From positions 6,014,001 to 6,078,000 of the forward strand of contig NZ_CP016279.1 of assembly GCF_001542625.1 (NCBI RefSeq): a stretch of DNA of 64,000 nucleotides, written 5' to 3'. The stretch is from Streptomyces griseochromogenes (lineage in GTDB: Bacteria > Actinomycetota > Actinomycetes > Streptomycetales > Streptomycetaceae). Made by a program: the position numbers and the translations under genes. The notes below the pieces were generated by a model, which saw nothing but the letters and a program-made list of their open reading frames with translations, had not been told where the DNA came from and did not search any database. This document shows positions 51,373 to 59,808 of this stretch, in pieces; positions within the stretch are counted from its first letter, which is position 1; each line of letters starts with the position of its first letter.

Positions 51373-53715
51373 ATGGAGACGATACGCAACTGGCTTCTGC
51401 CCCTCGTCCTGGCAGCCGGACAGAGCGCCCTGATGTGGACCGCGCTGGGCCCGGACGAGAAACCCGGCCTGCCGGGCCTGATCGCCGTCGCGTGTGCCCT
51501 GTCCCTGGAGACGGCCGCGCTGAGCCGGCGTCGGCAGGCACCCGTGCGGGCGCTGGCCGGGACGCTGTGTGCCTACCTCCTGGGCACGGTCGCTTGGCAG
51601 GACGGCTACATCGGCCCCGGCTCGCTGGTCGCCGTGTACTCGGTCGCCGTCCGCTGCCCCGTGCCGGTGACGGTCCGGGCCGTCGCCGCAGCCGTGGGCG
51701 TCGAGTGGGTGCTGTCCGCCGTACTCGAGGGCTTTCGCGCCTCGCTCCTGACGATGGCGCTCGCCCTGAGCGCGTACGTCCTGTGCGCGGGGCTCGGCGA
51801 GGCGCGGCGCCAGTGGCTCGGCGGGCGGCTGACCGCGGCCCGCCGGCTGGCCGGAGCGGAGCACGCCCGCCGGACGGCGGGCGACCAGGAGCGCCGGCGC
51901 CTCGCCCGCGAGCTGCACGACGTGAGCGCCCATCACCTCACCTCGGTCGTCGTCACCGTCGATGCCGCACGCAGACTCAAGGGCAGCAGGCCGGAGCTGG
52001 CCGCCGAGGCACTGTCGTTCGCGGCACGCACCGGCGCGGAGACCATGGAGTCGCTGCAGCGACTCGTCGGTCTCCTACGGGACACCGACCGTCCGGGCCT
52101 TGGCACCACGAGTGCCGATATCGAGGAACTGGTCGCGGGATTCGGCCGACTGGGCCGGCCCGTCGCGGCCCACATGCCCGACGACCTGACCGGCCCGACG
52201 GCGGAGGCGATCCACGGAATCGTCCGCGAGGCTCTGACCAACGCCCTGCGGCACGCCCCGGGCGCCGCCGCCCGTGTGCTCGTCCGCCGGGCGGACGGCC
52301 TGCTGGAACTGACGGTGGAGAACGCGCCGCCGCGCGCCGGAGCGGCACACGACGCCGGCGGTCTCGGCGGGGGACGCGGCGTGGCGGGGATGCGGGAACG
52401 GGCCGCGGCGGCCGGAGGCGAGCTGACCGCGGGCCCCGGCCCCGACGGCGGATGGCTGGTCCGCGCGACACTGCCCGACACCGTCGGGCCCCGGCATCCG
52501 TCCGGGCCGGTGTGGCGGCGCGACGTCCTGCGGGAGCAGCGGCTCGCCGATCCCGCCCTCGCGCTCACCGCGATGGTCCTGCCGGTGGTCACCGCCCTCA
52601 CGGCCACGGAGGACTGGTCGGAACGGACCCGGCGCGCCTCGGTCCCCGAGCTGATCGTCGTGACGGTGCTGCTGGTCCTGCACGCGCTGCCGCTGCTGTG
52701 GCGCAGACGTGCCCCCTTGGCGTCCTTGGCGGCTGTGCTGGCCACGGCCTGGCTGTGGCCCGTGGCCGTCGCCGTGGCGCCTCTGTCACCACGGGTGTCG
52801 CAGTTTCTCGTCGGGGGCACGCTCGTGGAGATGCTCGCGGTGTACGCGCTCGCCGCCTACGGGCGGGGGGCCTCCACCACCTGGCCGGCGGTGATCGCGG
52901 CGACCTTCGGGACGGCTTCGGTGGTCACGGCCACGGCGGCTGTCGACGGCTCGCTGGCGGGTGACCCGGTCGACGGGCTCGTCGTGGTGATGGTGGTCCT
53001 CCTGGGCATCCTGCTGGCTCCCCTCTTCGCCTCCCTGAGCGGCGCGGGACTCGTCGTACGCCGCCGGCGCCTGCGCATTCTGGCGAACGACGACTTCGCG
53101 CTCGCCAGTTCGATGTGGCACGCGCAGCGGGCCGCCGAGGCCGAACGTCACCGGCTGGCGCTGAGGTTGCGCGAGGCCGTACTGCACCACACGGCGTCGC
53201 TCGTCGACCTCGCCGGGCGGGGACGGCTCGACGACGTGGCCACCGCGGCCCGGGCGGCCCTCGCCGCCATGCGGGACATGCTGCACGGCCTCTGCGACGG
53301 TGAGGATCCCGGCGGCAGGCTCGCTCCGTCGCCGACCGCCGGGGACCTCGACGCGCTGTGCCGCGCGCAGCGCGCCGCCGGCCGCGATGTGCGGGTGCGC
53401 GGGCTGCCCGAAGCCGCGCGGGACCTTCCGCCGTCCGTGGACGTCTCGGCGTACCGGATCGTCGAGGCGGCGCTCGGCGCGGGAGACCACGGCCCGGCGC
53501 GCGTGACCCTGCGGCGGCGGCGCGGCACCGTGCACATCACGATGACGGGCGTACCGCTCGCCGTCGCCGGCCCGGTCGCAGAGCGACTGCGTGTGCAGGT
53601 CACCGCGGGGCAGGGACGCATTGTGTTCGAGCCGAGCGGTAATGTACGGGTGTCGTTGCCGGCCGGACCCGCTCCGGCCCCCGTCCAGGAGGTGTCCCCG
53701 TCGCCATACGCGTGA
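51373..53715 (+). CDS. NarL/DesK-type sensor kinase with a second, degenerate kinase module
   Basis: A 780-residue membrane kinase. Module one has membrane helices within about 1-140, phospho-acceptor His182 in RRLARELHDVSAHHL, and an ATPase domain with N290 (VREALTNALRH) and the glycine box GLGGGRGVAGMRERA. Module two has its own helices (about 395-560) and a dimerisation helix in which the His is Arg600 (RLALRLREAVLHH). Its ATPase part is reduced, without the N and glycine boxes. It is therefore a one-protein kinase/pseudokinase. The response regulator gene overlaps its end by 4 bp. The second half probably senses or scaffolds. Confidence 0.9.
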   Translation: METIRNWLLPLVLAAGQSALMWTALGPDEKPGLPGLIAVACALSLETAALSRRRQAPVRALAGTLCAYLLGTVAWQDGYIGPGSLVAVYSVAVRCPVPVTVRAVAAAVGVEWVLSAVLEGFRASLLTMALALSAYVLCAGLGEARRQWLGGRLTAARRLAGAEHARRTAGDQERRRLARELHDVSAHHLTSVVVTVDAARRLKGSRPELAAEALSFAARTGAETMESLQRLVGLLRDTDRPGLGTTSADIEELVAGFGRLGRPVAAHMPDDLTGPTAEAIHGIVREALTNALRHAPGAAARVLVRRADGLLELTVENAPPRAGAAHDAGGLGGGRGVAGMRERAAAAGGELTAGPGPDGGWLVRATLPDTVGPRHPSGPVWRRDVLREQRLADPALALTAMVLPVVTALTATEDWSERTRRASVPELIVVTVLLVLHALPLLWRRRAPLASLAAVLATAWLWPVAVAVAPLSPRVSQFLVGGTLVEMLAVYALAAYGRGASTTWPAVIAATFGTASVVTATAAVDGSLAGDPVDGLVVVMVVLLGILLAPLFASLSGAGLVVRRRRLRILANDDFALASSMWHAQRAAEAERHRLALRLREAVLHHTASLVDLAGRGRLDDVATAARAALAAMRDMLHGLCDGEDPGGRLAPSPTAGDLDALCRAQRAAGRDVRVRGLPEAARDLPPSVDVSAYRIVEAALGAGDHGPARVTLRRRRGTVHITMTGVPLAVAGPVAERLRVQVTAGQGRIVFEPSGNVRVSLPAGPAPAPVQEVSPSPYA

Positions 53716-54371
53716 TCGTCGTCGACGACCAGGCCGTGGTCCGGGCGGGCTTCGCCGCGATCGTGGACGCCGAACCCGACCTGACCGTCGTGGCCGAGGC
53801 GGGTGACGGAGCGACGGCGGTGTCGCTCGCCTGCGCCGAGGAGCCCGACCTCGTCCTGATGGACATCCGGATGCCGGGCATGGACGGACTCACCGCGACC
53901 CGCCTGATCACCGCGCCGGCGAACGGGCCCCGGGTGCTGGTGCTGACCACCTTCGACCTCGACGAGTACGTGTACGAGGCCCTGCGCGCCGGAGCGTCCG
54001 GGTTTCTGCTGAAGGACGCCCAGCCCGAAGAACTGCTCTCCGCGATCCGGGTCGTCGCGGCCGGCGAGGGCATCCTGGCTCCCGCCGTGACCCGGCGCCT
54101 CATCGACGCCTTCGCGCAGGGCGTCCCGCAGCCGGCCTCGGACGCCGGGGGCCTCGGCCAGCTCACGCCGAGAGAGCGGGAAGTGCTGCTGAAGATCGCT
54201 TCCGGCCTCACCAATGCCGAGATCGGAGCCGAACTCGGCGTGACCACGGGCACCGTGAAGACCCACGTGAACGCCCTGCTGTCCAAACTCGGGCTGCGCG
54301 ACCGGGTCCAGGCGACCATCCTCGCCTACGAGAGCGGACTCGTCCGGCCCAGCGGGATCCGGCGGAGCTGA
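53712..54371 (+). CDS. NarL/LuxR-type response regulator
   Basis: A 219-residue regulator. The receiver covers 1-118, with the acidic pair in VVDDQAVVRAG, the phospho-acceptor Asp in PDLVLMDIRMPGMDG, and LLTTFD and KDAQPEE. The LuxR HTH is at about 150-212 (LTPREREVLLKIASGLTNAEIGAELGVTTGTVKTHVNALLSKLGLRDR). GTG 53712 overlaps the kinase stop (GTGA). The ribosome-binding site GGAGG is 17 nt away, and an upstream in-frame start is not standard, so re-initiation from the kinase is likely. Target genes are unknown; the MMPL gene is the nearest large target downstream. Confidence 0.92.
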   Translation: MIVVDDQAVVRAGFAAIVDAEPDLTVVAEAGDGATAVSLACAEEPDLVLMDIRMPGMDGLTATRLITAPANGPRVLVLTTFDLDEYVYEALRAGASGFLLKDAQPEELLSAIRVVAAGEGILAPAVTRRLIDAFAQGVPQPASDAGGLGQLTPREREVLLKIASGLTNAEIGAELGVTTGTVKTHVNALLSKLGLRDRVQATILAYESGLVRPSGIRRS

Positions 54372-54500
54372 CGGCTCGCCACCGATACAGGCATCCGCTT
54401 CAGCCGGCCCCGCCCAGGACGCGGGGCAGCCCGAGGGCGGCCGTGCGGACGGCGACTGTCGCGCCCTGCGGGCCCGTTCCCCGAGTCCGCACTCGGCGTC

Positions 54501-54840
54501 GGACGGTGGCGCCAACGACACCGCGCCGAAGCTCCGCGGCTCCCTTGGCGTCGCTGTCCCGGGTCCCCTGCTGGGCACCGCGTACGAGGGACAGGCCGGG
54601 CGACCTGGTCGGTGGTCACCTCCCGGCCGCCGCGCCGGACGCCGCCGATGAGTCGGTGGGCGCCGGCCTCGGGGTCGCGGACCAGGTCGCGAAGTCCCCT
54701 ACCGGCGGCTCTCAGCAGGCCCAGCCCTGCTGAACGCGGCGATCGGGTCCTTCGCGCACACCAGCCTCGTCGGAGGCATCATCATGGCCGCCGGCACCCT
54801 GATCGACCTTGCCGTACCGCCCCGGCGGCAAGTCCGCCGG
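54501..54840 (+). pseudogene. Frameshifted C-terminal remnant of an EmrB/QacA-type MFS exporter
   Basis: Three blocks in different frames match the end of DHA2 exporters: ANDTAPKLRGSLGVAVPGPLLGTAYEG (about 54510-54592), then HLPAAAPDAADESVGAGLGVADQVA (about 54615-54695), and LLNAAIGSFAHTSLVGGIIMAAGTLIDLAVPPRR (about 54727-54835). These are the usual last three segments of such exporters (GGALGVA, loop, final helix). At least two frame changes are needed and nothing upstream remains. The stretch 54372-54500 holds nothing recognisable. Confidence 0.75.
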
Positions 54841-54915
54841 AAAGCACCGCCGACAGAATGCGGAAGGCGTCGGGCAGGAACGCGCGAAAGCCGCCCGGCT
54901 CCGCGCAGTTCCGCG

Positions 54916-54987
54916 GCGGACAACCACCGCGGCCCGAAAGCGGACAACCACCCCGGCCGGAAAGCGGACAATCACCCCGGTCCGAAT
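54916..54987. repeat. Three 24-bp tandem repeats
   Basis: Units at 54916, 54940 and 54964, each GCGGACAA(C/T)CACC(C/G)CGG followed by a variable 7-base tail. They lie downstream of the MFS remnant in otherwise empty sequence. The period is a multiple of three, so each plus-strand frame stays open across the array, but no gene is evident. Confidence 0.8.
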
Positions 54988-55064
54988 TCGATGGGCGCCT
55001 CACTGTTCAACCGCTGCTGACGGAACCGGCACCCGCACCGAACACCCCGGTGCGCCCGGACACC

Positions 55065-55352
55065 CTAGAGCGGCCAATGGTCCGGTGCGGGACTCGACGC
55101 CACGACACCGTCCAGCACCCGGTCCCGAAGCTGGACGACAAGCCCTTCGATCGCTTTGACCAAGGCCACCACGACATGCTCCGGTTCCCCGGAAGCGACC
55201 GCCACCTCGGCATCCTCCAGGAGCCGGAGTGCGTCGGTGGCCAGTTCCGCCCGGAAGACACGCTCCTCTTCACTGGGACCGGTCAGGAACTCGGGACCGA
55301 GGGCGGTGGCCAAGCCCTCCAACTGGGTACGAGAGCAGACAAGTTGCTCCAT
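55065..55352 (-). CDS. Small helical protein of unknown function
   Basis: A 95-residue predicted all-alpha acidic protein (MEQLVCSRTQLEGLATALGP, EERVFRAELATDALRLLEDAEVAVASGEPEHVVVALVKAIEGLVVQLRDRVLDGVV). ATG 55352 has GAAG 5 nt upstream; a GTG at 55397 would lengthen it but would include the palindrome. Composition is unlike shadow frames. Nothing else is known; the region above it carries nested inverted repeats. Confidence 0.55.
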   Translation of the reverse strand: MEQLVCSRTQLEGLATALGPEFLTGPSEEERVFRAELATDALRLLEDAEVAVASGEPEHVVVALVKAIEGLVVQLRDRVLDGVVASSPAPDHWPL

Positions 55353-55358
55353 TACCGC

Positions 55359-55393
55359 TTCAAGTCGTTCTGATAGCACGTATCTTGAACGAC
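55359..55393. promoter_or_regulatory. Nested inverted repeats at the start of the small helical protein gene
   Basis: Outer arms GTCGTTC (55364-55370) and GAACGAC (55387-55393), flanked by TTCAAG and CTTGAA, enclose an inner GATA-GCACG-TATC (55372-55384). The two dyads share a centre to within half a base. Likely protein-binding site. Confidence 0.55.
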
Positions 55394-55762
55394 CCACCCC
55401 CTGCCAAGGTCACAGATCATAAAAGTGCGCATGGCAACCTTCCCCCGGGGTAGGGAAATCGGGCCCGCATGCGGCAGCTTGTGGTCGGAAATCAGCCATC
55501 GAAGACAGGGCGGGTCCGGCGACGCCACACCCCGACCCGCCATTCCACATAAGGAGTTCACCTCTCCAGCGGGAGTCTTAACCGAAGGTCAACGGTGTCT
55601 CACATCAGTGAGCGCCGGATGTGATCCCGTGCCGCGATTCACTATGATCGGATCCCAAGACAATCATTCGACCGGCCCCTTGGTGAATGCCGGTCGGGGT
55701 CGCCGATGCCAGGGTCCGCTCCCCGGGCGGCGGTGATCTTCCCACCCAGGAGGACCCCCCGC
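55394..55762. other. Intergenic / leader region of the MMPL gene
   Basis: No coding region could be supported. A GAAGGTCAACGG stretch near 55582 and AT-richer patches (CACTATGATCGG near 55639) are candidate promoter parts. The ribosome-binding site AGGAGG is at 55748-55753. Confidence 0.4.
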
Positions 55763-57955
55763 ATGTTCCGACGTATCGGGAACACTGTCGTCCGTCATCC
55801 CATCTGGACGATAGTGGCGTGGTTAATCGCGGCGGTTGCCATCGTCGCGACTGCGCCGAGCCTTCCCTCGAGCACTGATGAGAGCAGCTTCCTACCCAAG
55901 AGCTACGAATCCATCAAAGCGTCGACTGTCCAGGACAAGGCGTTCCCCAGCGCCTTCACTCCCTCGGCGATCGCGCTGTACCAGCGCACCGACGGCGGCA
56001 AGCTGACCGCCGCCGACGCGAAGGACATCGCCCGGATCACCACCGAACTGGGCAATAAGCACATCGACCAGGTACAAAAGGTCATCCCCGGCCCGCCGTC
56101 CAAGGACGGCAAGTACGGCATGACCCTGGTCCAGATGAACGACAAGACCGCCGGCCAGCCCAAACAGGCGGACGCCGCCAAGTCGCTCCGCGAGGACGCC
56201 AAGAAGTTGACCGGCGGCACGCACCTCGAGGTCAAGCTCGGCGGCCCTGCCGCGCAGTCCCTCGATCAACAGGATTCGTCCAAGCGCGGCGATGCGGTGA
56301 TCGGCATCGGCACCTTCGCCATCATCCTGATCACTCTGCTGATCATCTTCCGGGCGCCGATCCTGGCCGTACTCCCCCTCGTACTGATCGGTGTGGTCTC
56401 CGCCATCGCCAACGGGCTGATCGCGTATGCCACCAAACTGTTCGATCTCCAGGCCAACAGCTCGATTTCGTCAATTCTCATCGTCGTGCTCTTCGGCGTG
56501 GGAACGGACTACTTCCTCTTCCTGATGTTCCGCTACCGCGAACGTCTGCGGGCCGGCGACGAGCCCAAGATGGCCATGATCAACGCGGTCGGCCGGGTCG
56601 GTGAGGCCATCGCCTCGGCCGCCGGAGCGGTCATCATCGCCTTCCTCGCGCTGACGCTGTCCACACTCGGCTTCCTCCGGCAGATGGGCCCGGCCCTCGC
56701 CATCGCGGTCGGCGCCACCCTGGTCGCGGGCCTGACCCTGATCCCGGCCGTGGTGTCGCTCATCGGACCGAAGGTCTTCTGGCCGTCCAAGTCCTGGAAG
56801 CACGAGCCGAACAACGCCCGTTTCGCCGCCCTCGGCCGTGGTGTGCAGCGCCGCCCGGCGCTGACCGCGGCGGTGTCCGGCCTCATCCTGGTCGTGCTGT
56901 CACTCGGTACGTTCGGCTACAACGCCACGTTCGACCTGGCGTCGGGCTCCATGCCGAAGACCAAGGAGTCCATGGTCGTCCAGGACGAGATGAAGGACGC
57001 GTACTCGGCGGGTGCCGCCGCGCCGACCGATGTCTACCTGTCCAGCACCGACGGCAAGCCGCTGGACAAGACCACCTTCGACGCGTACGCGAAGAAGCTC
57101 GGTGCCGTGGACGGCGTCGCGAGTGCTCGTATCACCCAGTTGAACAAGCCGGGCACCACCGCCGACTTCACCGTCACGCTCAAGTACGAGGCGTCGACGG
57201 ACAAGGCGATCGATGCCGTGGGTGACATTCGCGAGGTCGCGCACTCCAACGCCCCCTCCGGCACCGAAGCCGTCGTCGGCGGCCTCTCCTCGATCTACAA
57301 GGACATCGACTCCGCGGTCAACCACGACTACCGGACGGTCTTCCCCGTAGCCGCTGTCCTCATCATGATCATCCTGGGGCTGCTGCTGCGCAGCATCGTC
57401 GCCCCCTGGTACCTGATGGCCTCGGTGGGCCTCGGCTTCGGCGCCACCCTCGGCTCCACCGTGTGGATCTTCCAGAAGGGGGTGGGACACTCCGGCCTGA
57501 TGTTCCTGCTCCCGGTGATCATGTATCTCTTCGTGGTCGCCATCGGAACCGACTACAACATCCTCATGATCGCCCGGCTTCGCGAGGAGGCCCGCGAGGG
57601 CCGCAGCCCGCGTGAGGCAGCAGGCATGGCACTGCGGCAGACCGGGCCGACCGTGGCCGCGGCGGGCTTCATCCTGGCGGCCACCTTCGCCACGATGATG
57701 CTGGCGGGCCAGGCGCTGCTCACGGAGATGGGCTTCGCCGTCTCCTTCGGTATCGCCATCGCCGCGTTCGTCATGGCGATGTTCTTCACCCCGAGCCTCA
57801 CCGCGCTGATCGGCCATGCGGCATGGTGGCCGGGGCACGGGGACCAGGCGGTGGAACCGGCATCCGGCGCGGCCGCCGGGTCCATCGGCTACCAGCCCGT
57901 CGCCGACGAGGGCCACGACAGGGTTGCGCACGACCCCTCGGGCCGTCGCGGCTGA
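55763..57955 (+). CDS. MMPL-family RND-type transporter
   Basis: A 730-residue membrane protein with the MMPL layout: N-terminal helix (PIWTIVAWLIAAVAIVATAP), an extracellular domain of ~150 residues, five helices, a second extracellular domain and a final helix bundle. Family residues include VVLFGVGTDYFLFLMFRYRERLRAG and VVAIGTDYNILMIARLREEAREG. AGGAGG precedes ATG 55763 by 9 nt. Members export lipids, lipoglycans or antibiotics. No lipid-biosynthesis genes are adjacent, so the cargo is unknown. A clear hairpin follows. Confidence 0.92.
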   Translation: MFRRIGNTVVRHPIWTIVAWLIAAVAIVATAPSLPSSTDESSFLPKSYESIKASTVQDKAFPSAFTPSAIALYQRTDGGKLTAADAKDIARITTELGNKHIDQVQKVIPGPPSKDGKYGMTLVQMNDKTAGQPKQADAAKSLREDAKKLTGGTHLEVKLGGPAAQSLDQQDSSKRGDAVIGIGTFAIILITLLIIFRAPILAVLPLVLIGVVSAIANGLIAYATKLFDLQANSSISSILIVVLFGVGTDYFLFLMFRYRERLRAGDEPKMAMINAVGRVGEAIASAAGAVIIAFLALTLSTLGFLRQMGPALAIAVGATLVAGLTLIPAVVSLIGPKVFWPSKSWKHEPNNARFAALGRGVQRRPALTAAVSGLILVVLSLGTFGYNATFDLASGSMPKTKESMVVQDEMKDAYSAGAAAPTDVYLSSTDGKPLDKTTFDAYAKKLGAVDGVASARITQLNKPGTTADFTVTLKYEASTDKAIDAVGDIREVAHSNAPSGTEAVVGGLSSIYKDIDSAVNHDYRTVFPVAAVLIMIILGLLLRSIVAPWYLMASVGLGFGATLGSTVWIFQKGVGHSGLMFLLPVIMYLFVVAIGTDYNILMIARLREEAREGRSPREAAGMALRQTGPTVAAAGFILAATFATMMLAGQALLTEMGFAVSFGIAIAAFVMAMFFTPSLTALIGHAAWWPGHGDQAVEPASGAAAGSIGYQPVADEGHDRVAHDPSGRRG

Positions 57956-58000
57956 GTTCGCCCTCGATCGGATCCCGCCCACATCGGGAACGATCCGAGT

Positions 58001-58032
58001 ATGACCGCCGTCTCCCAGGAGGCGGCGGTCAT
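58001..58032 (+). terminator. Hairpin terminator after the MMPL gene
   Basis: 10-bp arms ATGACCGCCG and CGGCGGTCAT around a 12-nt loop, 45 bp after the MMPL stop. Confidence 0.7.
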
Positions 58033-58121
58033 GTCGTATCCGCCCTCCGCGGTCGCACCGGGCCACGCCGGGAACGCGTACCACCTCCGACGCCGACGGC
58101 CCGCCGCGGCCGCGCAGAACG

Positions 58122-58240
58122 TCAGTTGGGTCGGGCCTCGATCCGGTCGAGCCACTCCCCCGGCAGGCCCCGCTGCAGGTCGGTCAGAGCCGTGGTCCAC
58201 GGGAGGACGGCACGCAGGGCGACGGCGGCGGCGACCGGTC
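58122..58240 (-). pseudogene. Possible unknown gene tail
   Basis: The minus frame ending at 58122 reads LRAVLPWTTALTDLQRGLPGEWLDRIEARPN before its stop, a smooth, protein-like C-terminus that does not continue upstream into anything sensible. I cannot name the family. It may be the stump of a deleted gene, or chance. Confidence 0.3.
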
Positions 58241-58244
58241 CTTC

Positions 58245-58690
58245 ACCGCACTGCGGAACGGCCCTTACGCGTCCGCCACGGGGACGCTGCTCGGTGCCGC
58301 CCTGAAGACGGCGAACCGGCCGCACCACAGGACGGCCCGGTCTCCTGGACGGCCCATGCCGACCTGGCCGCGGCGGCCGCGATCGCGCTTCACCGAGGGA
58401 GGCCGCTCCGACGGACCGACGCCCCCCCTCACCGCCGCACGGGCCCCCGACCCGGCCGGCATCGCGCGGATCGCCGGCGAGCTGACCGGGCGCCGGATCA
58501 GGCGCGTCGTCGTGAGCGACGATCACCACCGGGAAGACCTGGCCTCCCACGGTGTGCCCGAGGCCCGAGCCGACCTGCTCCTCGGGATGCTCGCCGCCTC
58601 CCGTCGAGGCGAGGTCGCTCCGCCGGACCCCACGCTCGCCGACCTCATCGACCAGCCACCGACTGCCGCGCGGGACGTCCTCAGGACGAC
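58245..58690 (+). pseudogene. Frameshifted NmrA-like NAD(P)H oxidoreductase
   Basis: Blocks of an NmrA-type protein occur in three frames: NGPYASATGTLLGAALKT (about 58258-58312), EPAAPQDGPVSWTAHADLAAAAAIAL (about 58315-58391), and GRSDGPTPPLTAARAPDPAGIARIAGELTGRRIRRVVVSDDHHREDLASHGVPEARADLLLGMLAASRRGEV (to about 58620) followed by DPTLADLIDQPPTAARDVL. At least two indels break the frame. The N-terminal Rossmann half is missing. It directly precedes the GlxA-like regulator that presumably controlled it. Confidence 0.78.
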
Positions 58691-58747
58691 GCCGGCTCGG
58701 GCGCTGACCCGCACCCGTACCGCGCACCACCACGTACCCTGCTCCCC

Positions 58748-59704
58748 GTGTCCGCCTCCCGTCTGCGTCGCGTCGCCGTCCTGGTGCTCGAAGGTGCGAA
58801 GCCGCTCGATGTCGGCATTCCCGCACAGGTGTTCACGACCCGCGCGAGCATGCCGTACGAAGTGCGGGTGTGCGGTGCGGCCCCCGGGCTCGTGACCGGT
58901 GGCGACGGCCTGTCGTACCACGTCGCCCACGGCCTCGACGCGCTCGTGTGGGCTGACATCGTCTTCGTGCCCGGCTACCGGTTTCCCGACCGCGAGGACC
59001 CACCGGTGGCCGTCGTCGACGCGCTGCGCGCCGCCCACGCCCGCGGCGCTCGGCTCGCCGCCATCTCGACGGGCGCCTTCGCCCTCGCCGCCACGGGCCT
59101 GCTCGACGGCAGGCGCGCCACTACGCACTGGCATTACGCACGGGCACTGGCGGCGAAGCATCCGCTCGTCCAGGTCGACGAGAACGTCCTGTTCGTCGAC
59201 GAGGGCAGCGTGCTGACCTCGGCCGGCGCCGCCTCGGGCATCGATCTGTGCCTGCACATCCTGCGCGGCGACCTCGGCGTGGCCGCCTCCAACCACGCGG
59301 CCCGCCGCCTGGTCGCGGCCCCCTACCGCAGCGGGGGCCAGGCGCAGTACGTGCCGCGCAGTGTGCCCGAGCCGCTGGGTGAGCGGTTCGCCGCCACCCG
59401 CGAGTGGGCGCTGCACCGGCTCGGCGAGCCCCTCACCCTGGAGGCGCTCGCCCGGCACGCGGCGGTGTCCCCGCGCACCTTCTCGCGGCGCTTCGGCGAG
59501 GACACCGGGTACACGCCGATGCAGTGGGTCATGCGCGCCCGCATCGACATGGCGCGTGAGCTGCTCGAACGTTCGGAGCGGAGCGTGGAGCAGATCGCCG
59601 CCGAGGTCGGTCTGGGCACCGGCGCGAATCTGCGGCTGCACTTCCAGCGCATCCTCGGCACGACGCCGAGCGAATACCGGCGCACCTTCACCCGGGGCGA
59701 GTAG
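58748..59704 (+). CDS. GlxA-family regulator (DJ-1/PfpI-like domain plus AraC HTH)
   Basis: A 318-residue regulator. The N-terminal DJ-1/PfpI-like domain (about 1-195, RRVAVLVLEGAKPLDVGIPAQVF) has the usual GARLAAISTGAFALAATGLLDGRRATTHW, with Ser-Thr instead of the nucleophile Cys. The C-terminal AraC double HTH (about 215-315) contains LTLEALARHAAVSPRTFSRRFGEDTGYTPMQWVMRARIDMARELLE. GTG 58748 begins the domain directly. Family members sense amides or nicotinamide-like compounds. The preceding dead NmrA gene is the apparent former target. Confidence 0.88.
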   Translation: MSASRLRRVAVLVLEGAKPLDVGIPAQVFTTRASMPYEVRVCGAAPGLVTGGDGLSYHVAHGLDALVWADIVFVPGYRFPDREDPPVAVVDALRAAHARGARLAAISTGAFALAATGLLDGRRATTHWHYARALAAKHPLVQVDENVLFVDEGSVLTSAGAASGIDLCLHILRGDLGVAASNHAARRLVAAPYRSGGQAQYVPRSVPEPLGERFAATREWALHRLGEPLTLEALARHAAVSPRTFSRRFGEDTGYTPMQWVMRARIDMARELLERSERSVEQIAAEVGLGTGANLRLHFQRILGTTPSEYRRTFTRGE

Positions 59705-59808
59705 CCGCCCGTGCGTGTGGCGCGATCCTTTTGAACCGTGGCGATCTCGCCTCTGTCCTGGCCGGGGACGGCCCGCGAACCTGGTGGCGAACCGAAGGGA
59801 CGGAACAC

